46,753 nucleotides of DNA, taken from contig DYLE01000001.1 in assembly GCA_020722245.1 (NCBI GenBank), forward strand, positions 1 through 46,753, given 5' to 3'. The DNA comes from Desulfonema limicola. Lineage in GTDB: Bacteria; Desulfobacterota; Desulfobacteria; Desulfobacterales; Desulfosalsimonadaceae. How positions within the stretch are numbered: position 1 is the stretch's first letter; each line of letters starts with the position of its first letter. This document shows positions 26,024-32,736 of the stretch, in pieces. Made by a program: the position numbers and the translations under genes. The notes beneath the pieces are model-generated. The model saw only the letters and a list, made by a program, of their open reading frames with translations, was not told where the DNA came from and searched no databases.

Positions 26024-26869
26024 CTAAAGATGATCATTCAGCCAGCCCTCCAGATCGGCCAAAACCCGCTGCCGGTGTTCCTCGACCTCGTTGTAGATTT
26101 CATGGTAAAGGCCGTCGTAGACGTGAAGTGTTTTATCCTCAGCTCTGATGCTTTGAAAAAAGGTTTCGGATGTCTTGGCATCCACCAGGCGGTCGTCGCC
26201 CGCAACCTGCATCAGCACGGGGATAGTGATTTTTGAGCCGTGCTGAAGGGTATGGTCCATGGCGGTCATAAATTCGGTGAACCACCGGGCGCTGACCCTG
26301 CGGTGAACCAGGGGATCGGTGTCATACGCCTTCACCACGGATGCGTCATGGCTCAGATGCGAGGAATCCAGCTCATTGTCAAAGGTCAGGCCGGGCCAGA
26401 TGTTCGACATGAGCTTTCCCATGAAGCCCTTGATGACCGGGACCTTCATGGCAGGGGCCAATCCCGGCGAGGAGGCGACGACCCCGTGGATCAGACCCGC
26501 GGATTCCTCGGCAAAGGCCAGGGCCATGAGCCCGCCCATGCTGTGCCCGAGCAAAAGGCATTTCATTTTTTCGGGCGCCCCTTTTTTGGCGATGCGTATC
26601 ATTTGACCGAGGTCGAGAAGGTACTCCTGGAAAGCGTTGATATGGCCGCGCTTTCCGCCGCTTCTGCCGTGCCCCCGGTGATCCAATGCCCAGACCGATA
26701 TGCCCATGCGGATCATCCTTTCCATCACATGGGCGTATCTTCCGGAATGCTCTCCGAGCCCGTGGGCGATCACGATGCGGCCGCGCTCCGGCTCGGCCGG
26801 ACGCTGCCGGTAAAAAATAGTGATCCCGCCATCGCCGGTAAAACTGCCGGTGCGTTCAGATTGATCCAT
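26024..26869 (-). CDS. Alpha/beta hydrolase, monoacylglycerol lipase/lysophospholipase type
   Basis: 281 residues, cytosolic, no signal peptide. It has the oxyanion segment AHGLGEHSGRY (about 35-45), the family DHRGHGRSGGKRG motif, the nucleophile elbow GHSMGG with Ser110, Asp226 in GDDRLVD and His256 in GLYHEIYNE, a complete Ser-Asp-His triad. Expected to hydrolyse monoglycerides or lysophospholipids to fatty acid and glycerol or glycerophosphodiester. GGAGG lies 7 bases before the ATG. It precedes the permease and LpxR-like genes on the same strand, so a membrane-lipid turnover group is plausible. Confidence 0.88.
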   Translation of the reverse strand: MDQSERTGSFTGDGGITIFYRQRPAEPERGRIVIAHGLGEHSGRYAHVMERMIRMGISVWALDHRGHGRSGGKRGHINAFQEYLLDLGQMIRIAKKGAPEKMKCLLLGHSMGGLMALAFAEESAGLIHGVVASSPGLAPAMKVPVIKGFMGKLMSNIWPGLTFDNELDSSHLSHDASVVKAYDTDPLVHRRVSARWFTEFMTAMDHTLQHGSKITIPVLMQVAGDDRLVDAKTSETFFQSIRAEDKTLHVYDGLYHEIYNEVEEHRQRVLADLEGWLNDHL

Positions 26870-26900
26870 CCTATGGCCTCCTTGATGATGTTTGTTGATG

Positions 26901-27233
26901 TTAGATGCCGATTTTTGATAAAAACGCGCAGATTTCGTTTACGGTTTGGGTCAGCCGGGGATATGACGCCTCAACCCCCTTCACCGACGATAATAAACCC
27001 TCTATGGATATCTTGATCAGGTTGGGGTTGATCTCGGTTCGGGTGGCTTCATGGGCGGAAATTTTTGTAAAGCCTTTGATGCTTTCCGCTTTTTCTTTCT
27101 GGTTTTTTTGCAGTTCGTTGATTTCATCGTTTAGGGTTTTGAGCAGGGCGATATACTCGGCCTTGTTCAGGTCGGGAATATTCGGAGATGTTTTAATTTT
27201 TTTTTCTATTTTTTCAAGCGTATGGCTTAACAT
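26901..27233 (-). CDS. Small helical protein, possibly DUF4404-like
   Basis: 110 residues, largely alpha-helical with a heptad-like stretch (EYIALLKTLNDEINELQKNQKEKAESIKGF) that should form a short coiled coil. The N-terminal LEKIEKK...PDLNKAEYIALL pattern resembles the DUF4404 family of small helical proteins, but I hold this lightly. No signal, membrane span or metal motif. AAGGA lies upstream of the ATG. It sits 31 bases before the hydrolase gene on the same strand and may share its transcript. Function unknown. Confidence 0.6.
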   Translation of the reverse strand: MLSHTLEKIEKKIKTSPNIPDLNKAEYIALLKTLNDEINELQKNQKEKAESIKGFTKISAHEATRTEINPNLIKISIEGLLSSVKGVEASYPRLTQTVNEICAFLSKIGI

Positions 27234-27381
27234 GTCGATTTCCTTACGCCCAATGATAAAGCCTTATTTATCTACCAGATCGTCGCGTAAAGATCAAATA
27301 TTTATCAATTCAAGGGTAAATTTGGTTTTCAGGCGGTTTGAATGCATTGACGCAGGCCCTTATTCCCGTTATCTTACACCT

Positions 27382-27681
27382 ATGAATCCCTGTGACGATT
27401 GTCCGATGGATGACAAGGTCTACGAGTGCTGCGGAAGGCATCCTGAAACCGGGGAGAGCGTCCGCCTGGAGATCGACGCAAACACCTTTGTATATGCCTG
27501 TCCGCATCTGGCCCCTTCAGGCAGGTGCGCGGTCTATAATGACCGTCCCCTGGGCTGTCGGGCGCATTATTGCAGTCGGTATGCGGACACTGGAATCGGC
27601 AGGGGATATCTTAATTTTACCGCCCGTTGGGAGGGGTGGCTGGAAAGCGATCCTTCGGACGTATTTTTGAAAAGCGCCTGA
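27382..27681 (+). CDS. YkgJ-like cysteine-cluster protein
   Basis: 99 residues with nine Cys in the first two thirds: NPCDDCPMDD, YECCGRHPETG, YACPHLAPSGRCAVYNDRPLG and CRAHYC. The CPHL...GRCAVYNDRP...CR pattern is that of the YkgJ/zinc- or iron-chelating CxxCxxCC family, thought to bind a metal or Fe-S centre. The ATG at 27382 removes unrelated upstream codons; I see no good ribosome site, so the exact start is uncertain. It is a single gene between two leftward genes, convergent with the aldehyde:ferredoxin oxidoreductase. Confidence 0.72.
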   Translation: MNPCDDCPMDDKVYECCGRHPETGESVRLEIDANTFVYACPHLAPSGRCAVYNDRPLGCRAHYCSRYADTGIGRGYLNFTARWEGWLESDPSDVFLKSA

Positions 27682-27711
27682 GGGTTTGCCTCCTCGACTC
27701 CCATCTGTTTT

Positions 27712-29589
27712 TCAGGCATAAAGAAGCCCGGCCAGATCGTTAAGCCCGAGCTGCTCCAGGGTCTCTTTTTTCGGAACCCCGTCCGCATTGAAGCCGCGCA
27801 GCTCGTAGAATTCCTTCAACATCTTGTCCATATCCGGAACGCTCCCCGCCGTGGGTCCGTCTTCAATCGCGGTCATCAGGCGTTTGGGAAGCCGGTCGTC
27901 CTGTGCGCGGGCCCCGAAAAGGTTGGTCAGCCCTCGTTTCATGTACCATACCTTCCGGCCGATCGCCACCACCTCATCGATCGAATAGTCAAACCCGGTG
28001 ACATGGTTTACCATGGCCACCGCCTGGGTGGCGTTTAAGGGAACCGCCCCGAGGTTGCAGAAAAGCGCGCAGCTTGAGAAAAACATGCCGTAATCCTGGC
28101 AGGCGACGTTCAGTTCCGCTCTTTTTTCGCTGCTGAGTTCTTCATACTGGGCAGCGAGCGCTTCGATTTCCGGAATGATCTGGGCTCCGCCTTCCACATT
28201 GAAGTTTAAGCTGGCTTCATGGCAGGCCCCCCGGGGGGATACCCCGTAGGCCAGCCCGTAGCCGTGGGCCCCTCGCGGATCGTGCATCGGCGCCTCAAGC
28301 CCCTTGACGGTGGTCAGAAAATCAGAGGCGTTTTTTCCGATTTTTTTCGCCGCCGCCGCGCTTCCCTCGGCCAGGACCTGTCCGAATCCTTCTTTTTTGC
28401 CGATTTTTTCGCACACGGCCACGATCGCTTCGGAGTTTCCCCAGGTGAGTTTCAGCCCGTCGGTGTCTTTTTCGGTGATCAGACCGTTTTCAAAGCATTC
28501 GATGGCAAAGGCGATGGTGGCGCCGCAGGTGATGGTGTCCATTCCATATCGGTTGCAGAGATCATTGGCCTTGGCGATGGATTCGATGTCGGAATTTAAG
28601 CACATGGTGCCGAAGGTGGCGATGGTCTCATACTCCGGCGACGGCCCTTTTTCGATTTTAAACGGACCCTCCTTGACCTGAGCCTCTTTTTTGCAGGCCA
28701 CGCCGCACCCGTAGCAGGTTTTATGCCCGGCAAAAATTTTTTCCTCGATGGCGCCCGGTCCGATGGCGTCGATGAGCTCCCATTGGTTCATCTGCCAGTT
28801 TTTTATCGGGATGTCTCCGCCCAGAATCCCCACATCGATATGGGCGGGGGTTCCGCTGGAACGGAGGGCGTCGATAAAGATGCTTTCTTCGTATACGGTT
28901 TTAAGCTCTTCTTTCAGTTCTTTCAGCTTGTCGGGATGGGCGATCTCCACCTGTCCGGAGCCCGCGGCATAGATGGCCTTGAGGTTTTTGGACCCCCACA
29001 CCGCCCCCATGCCGGTGCGGCCGGCGGCATGCCCCTTGTTGTTGATGATCGAGGCAAACCGGATCCCTTTTTCTCCGGCCGGTCCGATGCAGATGACCTG
29101 GCCGGGGCCCTTGGCCTCCGGTTTATGATCCTCGAGCATCTGATCGTTGGTGTCATAGGTGTCTTTGCCCCAGTATTTACCGGCGTTCCGGATTTCAACC
29201 TGATCGTCATTGATGAAGATATAAACCGGGGATTTGGCCGCGCCGGTGAGGATGATGCCGTCGTATCCGGCGAATTTCAGGTATGCCCCGAAAAATCCGC
29301 CGGTGTTCGCCTCGCCCCAGAAACCGGTCAGGGGGGATTTCGCACCCATGGTCCACCGGGCAACCGCGTCCATCTTTATTCCCGTCAGTGGGCCGGTCAT
29401 CAGCACAAAGGGATTGGCCGGGGATAATGGATCAAAACCCGGGTTCCCCTTGATCAAATCAAGGTAGATCTGAGTGCCGAACCCCATGCCCCCGATATAG
29501 GTCCTGGCAAAGGACAGATCCAGGGGCTTTTTTTCGATGCTGCCTGAGGTCAGGTCGATATAGAGCATTTTTCCCGCATAGCCGCCCAT
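27712..29589 (-). CDS. Aldehyde:ferredoxin oxidoreductase, tungsten-pterin family
   Basis: Oxidises aldehydes to carboxylic acids with ferredoxin (or reduces acids in reverse) using a tungstopterin and one [4Fe-4S] cluster; oxygen-sensitive, so it points to an anaerobe. 625 residues. The N-terminal domain shows GGYAGKMLYIDLTSG, TGPLTG and GEANTGGFFGAYLKFAGYDG; cluster ligands are in KTCYGCGVACKKE (near 290) with a later Cys in SSCALFCNLG; MHDPRGAHGYGLAYGVSPRG is a pterin-site motif. GGAGG lies 8 bases before the ATG. It is last in a leftward unit with Fe-alcohol dehydrogenase and an SCP2 protein, which together would take alcohols through aldehydes to acids. Confidence 0.93.
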   Translation of the reverse strand: MGGYAGKMLYIDLTSGSIEKKPLDLSFARTYIGGMGFGTQIYLDLIKGNPGFDPLSPANPFVLMTGPLTGIKMDAVARWTMGAKSPLTGFWGEANTGGFFGAYLKFAGYDGIILTGAAKSPVYIFINDDQVEIRNAGKYWGKDTYDTNDQMLEDHKPEAKGPGQVICIGPAGEKGIRFASIINNKGHAAGRTGMGAVWGSKNLKAIYAAGSGQVEIAHPDKLKELKEELKTVYEESIFIDALRSSGTPAHIDVGILGGDIPIKNWQMNQWELIDAIGPGAIEEKIFAGHKTCYGCGVACKKEAQVKEGPFKIEKGPSPEYETIATFGTMCLNSDIESIAKANDLCNRYGMDTITCGATIAFAIECFENGLITEKDTDGLKLTWGNSEAIVAVCEKIGKKEGFGQVLAEGSAAAAKKIGKNASDFLTTVKGLEAPMHDPRGAHGYGLAYGVSPRGACHEASLNFNVEGGAQIIPEIEALAAQYEELSSEKRAELNVACQDYGMFFSSCALFCNLGAVPLNATQAVAMVNHVTGFDYSIDEVVAIGRKVWYMKRGLTNLFGARAQDDRLPKRLMTAIEDGPTAGSVPDMDKMLKEFYELRGFNADGVPKKETLEQLGLNDLAGLLYA

Positions 29590-29601
29590 GGTGCAAGCCT
29601 C

Positions 29602-30015
29602 CTAGTAAACATTGTATTGGCTGTAGCCGTGTTCCTCCAGGTACTTGGGATACATCTCATAGGTGGGTTTGATGGCCGGAAGCAGCTTTAATATTTTCGG
29701 AATGGGGCCTTTTGCGATCATCTGTTTTCGGGTCAGGGCCATGGTCAGGTTGACCTTGCCGAACCAGAATTTATGGGCGATATCCGCATTCATGGACATC
29801 TCGACGATCGCCTTTGTTTCGGTATCGCGGGGCCTGATATCGATCTTGTCCCCGGAGCAATCCACCACGAGGACCAGGTCCGGATCGGTATAGGAAAACC
29901 GGATGATCAGTTTGGATTCAAGCAGCTTGTTCGCCACCTCCGGGGTGTCGGCCACCAGTTTAAAAAACCCGACCAATACCTCTTCGAATTTTTCCGAACT
30001 CTCAAATAATCCCAT
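29602..30015 (-). CDS. SCP2 sterol-transfer family protein (stand-alone)
   Basis: 137 residues forming one SCP2-like lipid-binding domain: an N-terminal helix (EVLVGFFKLVADTPEVANKL), the sheet IIRFSYTDPDLVLVVDCSGDKIDIR and the LNADIAHKF-type segment SMNADIAHKFWFGKVNLTMAL. SCP2 domains hold fatty acyl chains, acyl-CoA or sterols in a hydrophobic tunnel. AAGGAGGAAATC precedes the ATG. Placed 12 bases before the aldehyde oxidoreductase gene and 36 after the alcohol dehydrogenase, it may carry a long-chain or branched alcohol or aldehyde between them. It is divergent in sequence from the two SCP2 domains fused in the neighbouring operon. Confidence 0.85.
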   Translation of the reverse strand: MGLFESSEKFEEVLVGFFKLVADTPEVANKLLESKLIIRFSYTDPDLVLVVDCSGDKIDIRPRDTETKAIVEMSMNADIAHKFWFGKVNLTMALTRKQMIAKGPIPKILKLLPAIKPTYEMYPKYLEEHGYSQYNVY

Positions 30016-30051
30016 GATTTCCTCCTTATGATTGAACGTTAGGTTGATTGG

Positions 30052-31233
30052 CTAATACGCTTTCTGGATATAGGGGAGGAGTGCCTCGGGATCCACCTCC
30101 CGTGGGTTGTAGAAGGATGTCCCGTCGTTTAAGGCGCCTTCCGCGATGGCGGCAAGTCCGTCCTCAGGCACGCCCACATCCCTCAACCGCAAGGGGAGGG
30201 CGCCCAGCCGGTTTAGTTTTTCCCTGAGCTTATATACCGCGTCAATGGCCTTTCGGGCGGCGTCTTCTTCAGATAGTCCGGCGGTGTGTTCGCCCATCAC
30301 CGGGGCCAGGCGGGCGAGTCTGGTCTTGATTTGTTCAAAGTTGTACTCCATGCCGTAGGGAAGATAAATGGCGTTGGCGATGCCATGAGGCACACGGAAC
30401 AGCCCGCCGGTGGCGTGGGCCATGCCGTGGACACAGCCCACCATGGAATGGGTGAAGGCAACGCCGGCCATGGTTGAGGCGATGAGCATGGCGCCTCTGG
30501 CTTCGATGTCCTCTCCGTTTTCCGTGGCTCTGGGCAGGTGGTTTACAATCAGCTCGATGGCGCCCAAGGCAAACGCATCGGATATGGGGCTGGCCTGAAT
30601 GCCGACATAGGCCTCCAGGGCATGGGTTAAGGCATCCATGCCGGTGCCCGCGGTCATGTTCGGCGGAAGGGAGACCGTCATTTCCGGATCGAGCACAGCC
30701 AGGTTCGGGAGCAGAAATTTATCCGGAAAGGCCAGCTTCTCTTTGTTCTCTTCGTCATAGATGACGGCCACCATGGTCACCTCGCTGCCGGTGCCGGCGG
30801 TGGTCGGAATCACGATATGGGGTTTGAGCGGCCGGGTCAGGGTGTGGGCGCCCGAGTAGTCCTCAACCAGGTCTCCGCCTTCCGAGAAAAGGATGTTCGA
30901 GGCCTTTGCGGTGTCGATCACGCTGCCGCCGCCGATGGAGATGATCCCTTGGGCGCCGGAGTCCTTGATCTGGCCGGCGCAGGTCTTGACGTCGTTGAGC
31001 CGGCCGTCCTGGGCCACATCCAGAAACTCCCCGGTGACCTCGCATCCGGCTTCCGCAAGCCCGTCCGCGACCTTTTTGACCAGACCCAGGTCGCTGATGA
31101 TGCGGTCGGAAACGATGAAGTATTTTTTGATGCCGATGATATCCAGCTCAGGTTTCAGGCTTGTTGCAATACCGATCTGATAAACGACCTTGGTGGGATT
31201 GTAGAACTCAAAAAATTCAGGCAAGGGGAACAT
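30052..31233 (-). CDS. Iron-containing alcohol dehydrogenase
   Basis: 393 residues, NAD(P)-dependent group III alcohol dehydrogenase. The nucleotide-binding region includes SIGGGSVIDTAK and the family segment IPTTAGTGSEVT; metal ligands lie in DALTHALEAY and HGMAHATGGLFRVPHG (about 261-285). The C-terminal DGTSFYNPREV is also typical. The ATG at 31233 has AAGGAG 7 bases upstream, so I reject a longer reading that runs 41 codons further into the AT-rich leader. First gene of the unit with SCP2 and aldehyde:ferredoxin oxidoreductase. Substrate unknown. Confidence 0.92.
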   Translation of the reverse strand: MFPLPEFFEFYNPTKVVYQIGIATSLKPELDIIGIKKYFIVSDRIISDLGLVKKVADGLAEAGCEVTGEFLDVAQDGRLNDVKTCAGQIKDSGAQGIISIGGGSVIDTAKASNILFSEGGDLVEDYSGAHTLTRPLKPHIVIPTTAGTGSEVTMVAVIYDEENKEKLAFPDKFLLPNLAVLDPEMTVSLPPNMTAGTGMDALTHALEAYVGIQASPISDAFALGAIELIVNHLPRATENGEDIEARGAMLIASTMAGVAFTHSMVGCVHGMAHATGGLFRVPHGIANAIYLPYGMEYNFEQIKTRLARLAPVMGEHTAGLSEEDAARKAIDAVYKLREKLNRLGALPLRLRDVGVPEDGLAAIAEGALNDGTSFYNPREVDPEALLPYIQKAY

Positions 31234-31286
31234 GGCAGACTCCTTAACTTTGGGGGTTAGAAGATTCAGTCCGTCAACCAGCAATA

Positions 31287-31316
31287 TTTTTAGCACAGGG
31301 ATGATCTTTTCGTCAA
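31287..31316 (-). promoter_or_regulatory. Candidate promoter of the alcohol dehydrogenase unit
   Basis: On the - strand TTGACG (31316-31311), an 18-base spacer and TAAAAA (31292-31287). It lies between the terminator of the thiolase operon and the dehydrogenase ATG, so the two operons can be transcribed independently. Confidence 0.4.
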
Positions 31317-31430
31317 CAGAATAAATGCAACGCCTGCGATTTACATAAAATTGCACGGGTTTTGAAATAATGACAAAAAAGAGACAAAAATTTGACGGCG
31401 ATGTGAAGGATGGGCTGAAACAGTGATCAA

Positions 31431-31474
31431 TGAAAAGACGACCCTGTGGGTTACAGCCCCGCCAGGGTCGTCTT
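31431..31474 (-). terminator. Strong intrinsic terminator of the thiolase operon
   Basis: AAGACGACCCTG (31435-31446) and CAGGGTCGTCTT (31463-31474) form a perfect 12-bp stem with a 16-base loop. On the - strand the stem is followed by TTTTCA. It starts 12 bases beyond the thiolase stop codon, so it ends that leftward operon. Confidence 0.85.
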
Positions 31475-31485
31475 GTGTTTGTGGA

Positions 31486-32697
31486 TTACCCCTTGTATTT
31501 GCCGATGATGGCGACGCTGCAGATGTTCTGGAACGGAAACCCGCCCAGGTTGTGGGTCAGACCCAGCCTTGGGTTTTCGATCTGGCGTTTACCCGCCCGT
31601 CCATGAAGCTGCAGGTACATCTCGTAGAGCATCCGCAGCCCGGACGCGCCGATGGGGTGCCCGAAGCATTTGAGGCCGCCGTCGAGCTGGCAGGGGACCC
31701 CGCCGCCATGCAGATCATAAAAGCCGTTCATGATGTCCTCTCTGGCTTTTCCCCTTTCCGAGATATGCAGGTCCTCGTAGGTGACGAATTCCGTGATGGA
31801 AAAACAGTCATGGACCTCCATCATGCTGATTTCTTTTCTGGGGTTTTCAATGCCGGCCTCCTTATACGCCATGGTGCTGCATTTGGAGGTGGTCAGAAAA
31901 TGGTCGCAGTCCCAGTCGTTGTAAGCCATTTCTTCACCGCTGCTCAAAACAATCTGGAGGGCCTTGACCGATACAAAATCTTTTTTACCCATTTTTTTTG
32001 CGATTTCCGGGGTCGTGACAATCGCGCAGGCGGAGCCGTCGCTGACCCCGCAGCAGTCAAACAGACCAAGGGGATGGGCGATGATGGGGGCCGCAAGGAT
32101 TTGATCCTCGGTCACCGCTTTCTGAAGGTGCGCCTTGGGGTTCAAGGTGCCGTTGGCATGGCTTTTGGCCGAAACATGCGCCATGGCCCGTTTCAGGTCT
32201 TCAGGCTTGATTTTATACTTTGCGGCATATGCGCTGGCGAGCTGGGCAAAGGATCCCGGAGCGGTCAGGTTCGGCCACCACTGCCAGATAAGGGTGCCGG
32301 CGTTTGAACCTGCCCCAGGCAGTCCGCCGTAGCCGGTATCTTTCAGTTTTTCCACCCCCAGCGCCAGGCAGACATCATAGGCGCCTGAGGCCACCGCATA
32401 ACAGGCGCCTCGGAACGCCTCGGTTCCGCTGGCGCAATAGTTTTCCACACGGGTGACCGGAATCATGGGAAGATGCAGGGTGACGGACAGGGGCATGGCG
32501 GTTTTCCCCACATTGACCTCATCCATGCAGGTACCGAACCATGCGGCTTGAATATCCTTTTGCTCGATTCCGGCATCCGCCAGGCATTCCTCATACGCCT
32601 CGAGCATCAGTTCTTCAGCCCCCACGTCCCAGCGTTCTCCGAACTTGGTGCATCCCATCCCGATGATGGCGACCTTATCTTTTATTCCTGTAGCCAT
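31486..32697 (-). CDS. Thiolase family protein, SCP-x-like
   Basis: 403 residues. The nucleophile Cys is in VENYCASGTEAFRGA (about 82-96); the C-terminal catalytic region has MEVHDCFSITEF and KCFGHPIGASG with the active-site His, and NLGGFPFQ. The pattern matches SCP-x-type and DUF35-dependent thiolases (sterol side-chain Ltp-type, benzoylsuccinyl-CoA BbsB-type and archaeal acetoacetyl-CoA thiolases) more than classical FadA. Such thiolases often need a DUF35 partner; the adjacent upstream gene contains one. Expected to cleave a 3-oxoacyl-CoA with CoA, or to condense. GAGGAGG precedes the ATG; 39 bases separate it from the fusion gene; a strong terminator follows. Confidence 0.9.
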   Translation of the reverse strand: MATGIKDKVAIIGMGCTKFGERWDVGAEELMLEAYEECLADAGIEQKDIQAAWFGTCMDEVNVGKTAMPLSVTLHLPMIPVTRVENYCASGTEAFRGACYAVASGAYDVCLALGVEKLKDTGYGGLPGAGSNAGTLIWQWWPNLTAPGSFAQLASAYAAKYKIKPEDLKRAMAHVSAKSHANGTLNPKAHLQKAVTEDQILAAPIIAHPLGLFDCCGVSDGSACAIVTTPEIAKKMGKKDFVSVKALQIVLSSGEEMAYNDWDCDHFLTTSKCSTMAYKEAGIENPRKEISMMEVHDCFSITEFVTYEDLHISERGKAREDIMNGFYDLHGGGVPCQLDGGLKCFGHPIGASGLRMLYEMYLQLHGRAGKRQIENPRLGLTHNLGGFPFQNICSVAIIGKYKG

Positions 32698-32736
32698 GTT
32701 TTTTTCCTCCTCTTTATGGATGGCAGTCTATGCGGG

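Noticed and set aside
26905..27381. Upstream extension of the YkgJ-like frame
   Set aside because: It runs antisense through the 26901-27233 gene and across its promoter region, and the Cys-cluster family begins at the ATG at 27382.
31320..31345. Possible sigma54 promoter near GGCGTTGCAT upstream of the alcohol dehydrogenase
   Set aside because: The GC of the -12 element has no GG at the required distance upstream.
31234..31356. 41-codon N-terminal extension of the iron alcohol dehydrogenase
   Set aside because: No homology to the family start; the ATG at 31233 has a strong AAGGAG, and a promoter candidate lies inside the extension.
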